Positions 61,181 through 64,000 of a stretch of 64,000 nucleotides of DNA are shown one piece after another (the stretch's first letter is position 1; the number at the start of each line of letters is the position of its first letter). Origin of the DNA: Brevibacterium marinum (GTDB lineage: Bacteria > Actinomycetota > Actinomycetes > Actinomycetales > Brevibacteriaceae). The notes below the pieces were generated by a model. It was given only the letters and a program-made list of their open reading frames with translations. It had not been told where the DNA came from and did no database searches. The DNA lies in contig NZ_JAATJN010000001.1 in assembly GCF_011927955.1 (NCBI RefSeq), positions 1,364,001 to 1,428,000 of the forward strand, written 5' to 3'. The translations under genes were made by a program, and so were the position numbers.

Positions 61181-62026
61181 TCAGCCCAGCAGCACGTCGA
61201 GCAGGAGGGGGAAATGCTTGGAATCGGGGTCGACGAGATCGGCGTGATCGGCGCCCTCGGCAACGATCAGGCGCGCCGGGAACACCCGTGAGAAGCCGAT
61301 GTCGACCGTGAGGTCCCTGTCGCCGTGGAAAGTGACCAGATCCGCCCGCCCCGGGATGAGCAGCGCCCGTGACCGCGGGTCCTCACGCAGATACGGTGCG
61401 AGGTCCTGTTCGGGGCTCGCCCCCATGTAGTCGAGCACAGCGCCCCCGGCGAGACCGTCCTCGACTTCCCGGAACAGGTCCGTGATCGGGGCGAGCGGCC
61501 GCAGGCGGAATTCCGGCCCAACCTCGCCGAGGTGGCTCGCCCAGGCGAGGACCAGGCATCCTCCCGCCGAATGCCCGGACACGATGAGCCTGTCCCGCGC
61601 CCGCGGATTCACGCCCCAGGCCGACAGCGAATCGCACGCGAATGCGATGGCCGAGGTGACATCGTCGAGGCAGTTCGGCTGCCCACCGGAGCGTCGGTAC
61701 TCGACGAGCACGCACAGCACCCCCGCCTCGGCGAGGGCTGCGGCCAGGGGCCGGGCATGGGTGAGGTCCGTGCCTTGGCGGAAGTATCCGCCGTGGACGA
61801 AGATCACCGTCGCCGAGGTGGTGGTCGGGTCACCGTAGACTTCGAGGAACTGATCGGGGCTTCTGCCGTACTCGTGACGGGAGAAGCCGGCGACGGCGGC
61901 ATCTGCCGATCGCGCCGATTCCGAGGCGACCGGGTCGAGTGCGGCACCGGCCGCGCTCAGTGTGGCGAATCGCTCACTCTCGTCGGGGGCGCTCGTGGTC
62001 TGGTCCATGCGGCCGTCGGCAGTCAT
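61181..62026 (-). CDS. Alpha/beta hydrolase resembling kynurenine formamidase
   Basis: A 281-residue alpha/beta hydrolase. The oxyanion motif HGGYFRQG and nucleophile elbow GHSAGG (Ser near residue 152) match the arylformamidase (AFMID-like) group, and the last catalytic His is in GADHADLV. Kynurenine formamidase removes formate from N-formylkynurenine, the product of KynA, so the position next to kynA supports this role; an esterase remains possible. The start at 62026 lies in the last, 17-base unit of an 18-base repeat array; no ribosome site is visible. Longer extensions to 62389 run into the SGNH gene and are rejected. Confidence 0.8.
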   Translation of the reverse strand: MTADGRMDQTTSAPDESERFATLSAAGAALDPVASESARSADAAVAGFSRHEYGRSPDQFLEVYGDPTTTSATVIFVHGGYFRQGTDLTHARPLAAALAEAGVLCVLVEYRRSGGQPNCLDDVTSAIAFACDSLSAWGVNPRARDRLIVSGHSAGGCLVLAWASHLGEVGPEFRLRPLAPITDLFREVEDGLAGGAVLDYMGASPEQDLAPYLREDPRSRALLIPGRADLVTFHGDRDLTVDIGFSRVFPARLIVAEGADHADLVDPDSKHFPLLLDVLLG

Positions 62027-62089
62027 TCGATGTGCGCAGTCATAGAAATCTGCGAAGTCATTCGGACCTGTGCAGTCATTCGGACCTGC
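62019..62089. repeat. 18-base tandem repeat between two minus-strand genes
   Basis: Units at 62072-62089, 62054-62071, 62036-62053 (18 bases each) and 62019-62035 (17 bases). The core is GCAGTCATTCGGACCTG. Each unit carries an ATG on the minus strand; the shorter last unit sets the frame so that its ATG (62024-62026) opens the formamidase-like gene. The array also contains the stop of the SGNH hydrolase gene (62076-62078). Confidence 0.8.
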
Positions 62090-62873
62090 GCACGCGGGTG
62101 AGGTCGGGCAGCTTGGCGCCGAGCTTGTCGCCCGAGGACTGTCCGCGCAGACGACGACCGACCCAGGGGGCGAAGTGCTCCCGAGCCCATTTCGACTCCT
62201 CGCTGACGACGTCCCTGATCGGACGGGTCGGACGAGCAGGCATCGCAAAGCCCTCGGCGGGCAGCGAATGTCCGCTCTCCAGCGTCGCCAGCGCCTGCCT
62301 GGCGACGAGGTCATGCCCCGCGGGCGAGAGGTGGATCCTGTCGTCGGCCCACATGTCACCGGCGTAGAGCGGGCGCAGACCCCAGACATCGGTCATGTGG
62401 CAGCCGTGACGCTGTGCGATCGACCACAGGTGGGCGTTGTAGATGCCCACGCGAGGACGCACCGCACGGATCAGCGGTGAGCTGATCTCCGTGTCGAATC
62501 CGTTGCACATGAGCACCTCGATGCCGGCCTCCCGAAACGCGACGACGGCTCGTTCGAACTGACCGGCCAGGTCGTCGATGTCGGCCATCGGCCGCAGGCA
62601 GTCATTGCCGCCGGCGCAGAAGCTGACCAGATCGGGTTTCATGGCGAGGGCTTTGGGCACCTGCTCGTCGACGATCGAGTCGAGGAGTCGACCGCGGATG
62701 GCGAGGTTGGCGTACGCGAGATCGGGGCTGCCGACGGGGGAGTCGACGAGCATCTGCGCCAGACGATCGGCCCACCCTCGGTACCGATTGTCGACGCCGT
62801 CCGGATCGGGATCCATCAGCCCCTCGCTGAAGGAATCGCCGATGGCCACATACGTACCGATGGTCTCGAGCAT
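62076..62873 (-). CDS. SGNH/GDSL-family hydrolase
   Basis: A 265-residue esterase-fold protein. Block I reads AIGDSFSEG (catalytic Ser), block III is GGNDCL and block V is DRIHLSPAGH (catalytic Asp and His). There is no signal peptide. The C-terminal ~50 residues are basic and lie outside the domain. AGAAGGA lies 6 bases before the ATG at 62873; a more upstream ATG at 62891 overlaps that site and is less likely. The substrate is unknown; acyl esters or lipids are typical for the family. Confidence 0.87.
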   Translation of the reverse strand: MLETIGTYVAIGDSFSEGLMDPDPDGVDNRYRGWADRLAQMLVDSPVGSPDLAYANLAIRGRLLDSIVDEQVPKALAMKPDLVSFCAGGNDCLRPMADIDDLAGQFERAVVAFREAGIEVLMCNGFDTEISSPLIRAVRPRVGIYNAHLWSIAQRHGCHMTDVWGLRPLYAGDMWADDRIHLSPAGHDLVARQALATLESGHSLPAEGFAMPARPTRPIRDVVSEESKWAREHFAPWVGRRLRGQSSGDKLGAKLPDLTRVRRSE

Positions 62874-63051
62874 CAGGGGTCCTTCTCTCATTGATTCTTC
62901 GACTTCGCACTATACTGAATCGGTGTCGCCGGGTTGCCCCGCCCCCTGCCTCCCGATCGACCGACCCTGCCTCATGACCAGTGCTGATCGCCTGGCGTAG
63001 ACTCGTTTCAAGACGGTCCGCGTCCGTGAAGGCCACTGCATGAGGAGCACA

Positions 63052-64000
63052 ATGTATCGTTCGGTTCCGGTTCCCGAGATCTCCGATTTCGCCATCACCA
63101 ACGCTCGGATCCTGCCCATCGCGGACGCCGACGGCCGACGTGTCGGTCCGATCGAATCGGGCACGATCCTGGTCTCGAACGGGGCGATCGCCTCGGTGGC
63201 CGTAGGCGACGCGCCGGCGCAGAACCTGCCTGCCGGCACAGAAGTCATCGACGCCGGCCGACGCTGGGTGCTGCCCGGCTTCATCGAAGCCCACGGTCAC
63301 CTCGGCGTGCATGAGGACGGCGAAGGCTGGTCGGGCGACGACACGAACGAGATGACCGACCCCAACGGTGCCGGCGTGCGTGCCCTCGACGGCATCGACC
63401 CGACCGACCTCGGATTCAAGGACGCGCTGCGCGGAGGCGTCACCTCGGCGCTCATCAAACCCGGATCCGGCAATCCGATCGGCGGACGCACGGCCTTCAT
63501 CAAGACCTGGGGTCGGATCGTCGACGAGATGCTCGTGACGCAGGACCTGTCCGTGAAGTCCGCTCTGGGAGAGAACCCGAAGCGCGTCTACGGTGAGAAG
63601 AACGTGACTCCCTCGACGCGGATGGGAACCGCGAAGATCCTCCGCGACGCCTTCGTCGACGCCCGGAACTACCAGGCCAAGCGCGCCCACGCCGAAACCG
63701 AGGGCACCCCCTTCGAGCGCGACCTCGTGAACGAGACGATGGCGGACGTCCTCGACGGGAAGCTCGCCTTCGACCAGCACTGCCACCGAGCCGATGACAT
63801 CGCCACGGCCATCCGGCTGTCCGAGGAATTCGGCTACCGCTTGGTCGTCAACCACGGCACCGAAGGCCACAAGATCGCCGACTTCATCGCCGACAAGGGC
63901 ATCGACGTCATCCTCGGGCCGCTGATGACCAGCCGGTCGAAGGTCGAGCTGCGCGACCGCACCCTGGCGACCGCAGGCGCGCTGGCCAAGGCCGGCGTCC
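63052..64000 (+). CDS. Amidohydrolase, imidazolonepropionase-like (cut by the window edge)
   Basis: About 316 residues are visible before the right edge. The N-terminal beta sandwich (FAITNARILPIADADG) leads to the metallo-hydrolase barrel with the HxH motif in EAHGHLGVH, a GGVTSALIKPGSGNPIGG segment, and further His ligands in FDQHCHRADD and VVNHGTEGHK. Relatives act on cyclic amides, dipeptides or the histidine-degradation intermediate imidazolone propionate. GAGGAGC lies before the ATG. The C-terminal part with the catalytic Asp is outside the window. Confidence 0.88.
   Translation, partial: MYRSVPVPEISDFAITNARILPIADADGRRVGPIESGTILVSNGAIASVAVGDAPAQNLPAGTEVIDAGRRWVLPGFIEAHGHLGVHEDGEGWSGDDTNEMTDPNGAGVRALDGIDPTDLGFKDALRGGVTSALIKPGSGNPIGGRTAFIKTWGRIVDEMLVTQDLSVKSALGENPKRVYGEKNVTPSTRMGTAKILRDAFVDARNYQAKRAHAETEGTPFERDLVNETMADVLDGKLAFDQHCHRADDIATAIRLSEEFGYRLVVNHGTEGHKIADFIADKGIDVILGPLMTSRSKVELRDRTLATAGALAKAGV

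Noticed and set aside
62027..62389. N-terminal extension of the formamidase-like hydrolase
   Set aside because: It is the wrong-frame reading of the SGNH hydrolase gene and the 18-base repeats; the hydrolase fold begins after 62026.

Overview
The window looks like a chromosomal segment of a high-GC actinobacterium, probably Brevibacterium or a close relative in the Micrococcales/Brevibacteriaceae. This is inferred from mycothiol-linked genes (mshA, a mycothiol-dependent formaldehyde dehydrogenase), SenX3-RegX3, CarD, a DUF222/HNH (13E12-type) protein, MetS/MetP transport and the strong GC bias at third codon positions. No species name can be proved from the sequence alone. Almost all of it is ordinary chromosome. 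The clear exception is about 1.5 kb of lower-GC DNA directly after a tRNA-Thr gene (51090-52640).

Layout. 1-3.8 kb: a peptide/amide-hydrolase, permease and universal-stress operon. 3.8-6.9 kb: a large DUF222-HNH gene flanked on both sides by degenerate short tandem repeats. 6.9-15.9 kb: a luciferase-like oxidoreductase, a secreted NlpC/P60 peptidase, aminopeptidase N, a FUSC-type exporter, an XRE-cupin regulator divergent from azlCD, and a DUF2516 membrane protein. 15.9-26.2 kb: an actinobacterial cluster (hydrolase, mshA, ybjN-like, gpmA, phoU, senX3, regX3) interrupted by a bile-acid-type symporter and a LysR/EamA pair. 26.2-38.3 kb: a second conserved cluster (LpqE-like lipoprotein, carD, ispD, ispF, cysS, rlmB) interrupted by an APC permease, the formaldehyde-detoxification pair and metS/metP. 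38.3-50.9 kb: another APC permease, an SDR, an unusual degenerate ABC ATPase plus DUF4032 pair, two tandem LacI regulators, otsA-otsB, a membrane Ser/Thr kinase and a DsbA-like protein. 51.0-52.6 kb: tRNA-Thr and the small foreign island (a cysteine-rich bacteriocin-like peptide, a two-helix membrane protein, an IS1380-type transposase remnant). 52.6-64 kb: a UbiB/ABC1 kinase, an MFS transporter, an LtrA-like protein, a protealysin/emfourin protease-inhibitor pair, the tryptophan-kynurenine genes (kynA, a PaaX-type regulator, a kynurenine-formamidase-like hydrolase), an SGNH hydrolase and the start of an amidohydrolase that runs off the right edge.

Genes that work together: mshA (mycothiol synthesis) with the mycothiol-dependent formaldehyde dehydrogenase and its metallo-beta-lactamase partner; phoU/senX3/regX3 in phosphate sensing, with a candidate Pho box between phoU and senX3; ispD-ispF in isoprenoid synthesis behind carD; otsA-otsB in trehalose synthesis; kynA with a formamidase-like hydrolase in tryptophan catabolism. 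Many genes seem to be transcribed leaderless: a TANNCT-type -10 hexamer lies 6-7 bases before the start codon in about ten genes, and this decided several GTG starts.

Best candidates for something undescribed: the 7-cysteine peptide and two-helix protein pair on the tRNA-proximal island; the ABC ATPase that has lost four catalytic or coupling motifs but stays coupled to a kinase-like DUF4032 protein; and ispD, whose only sensible start is a CTG overlapping the carD stop. Starts, motifs and repeats were read by eye. Family assignments rest on recognised motifs and were not checked by any search.
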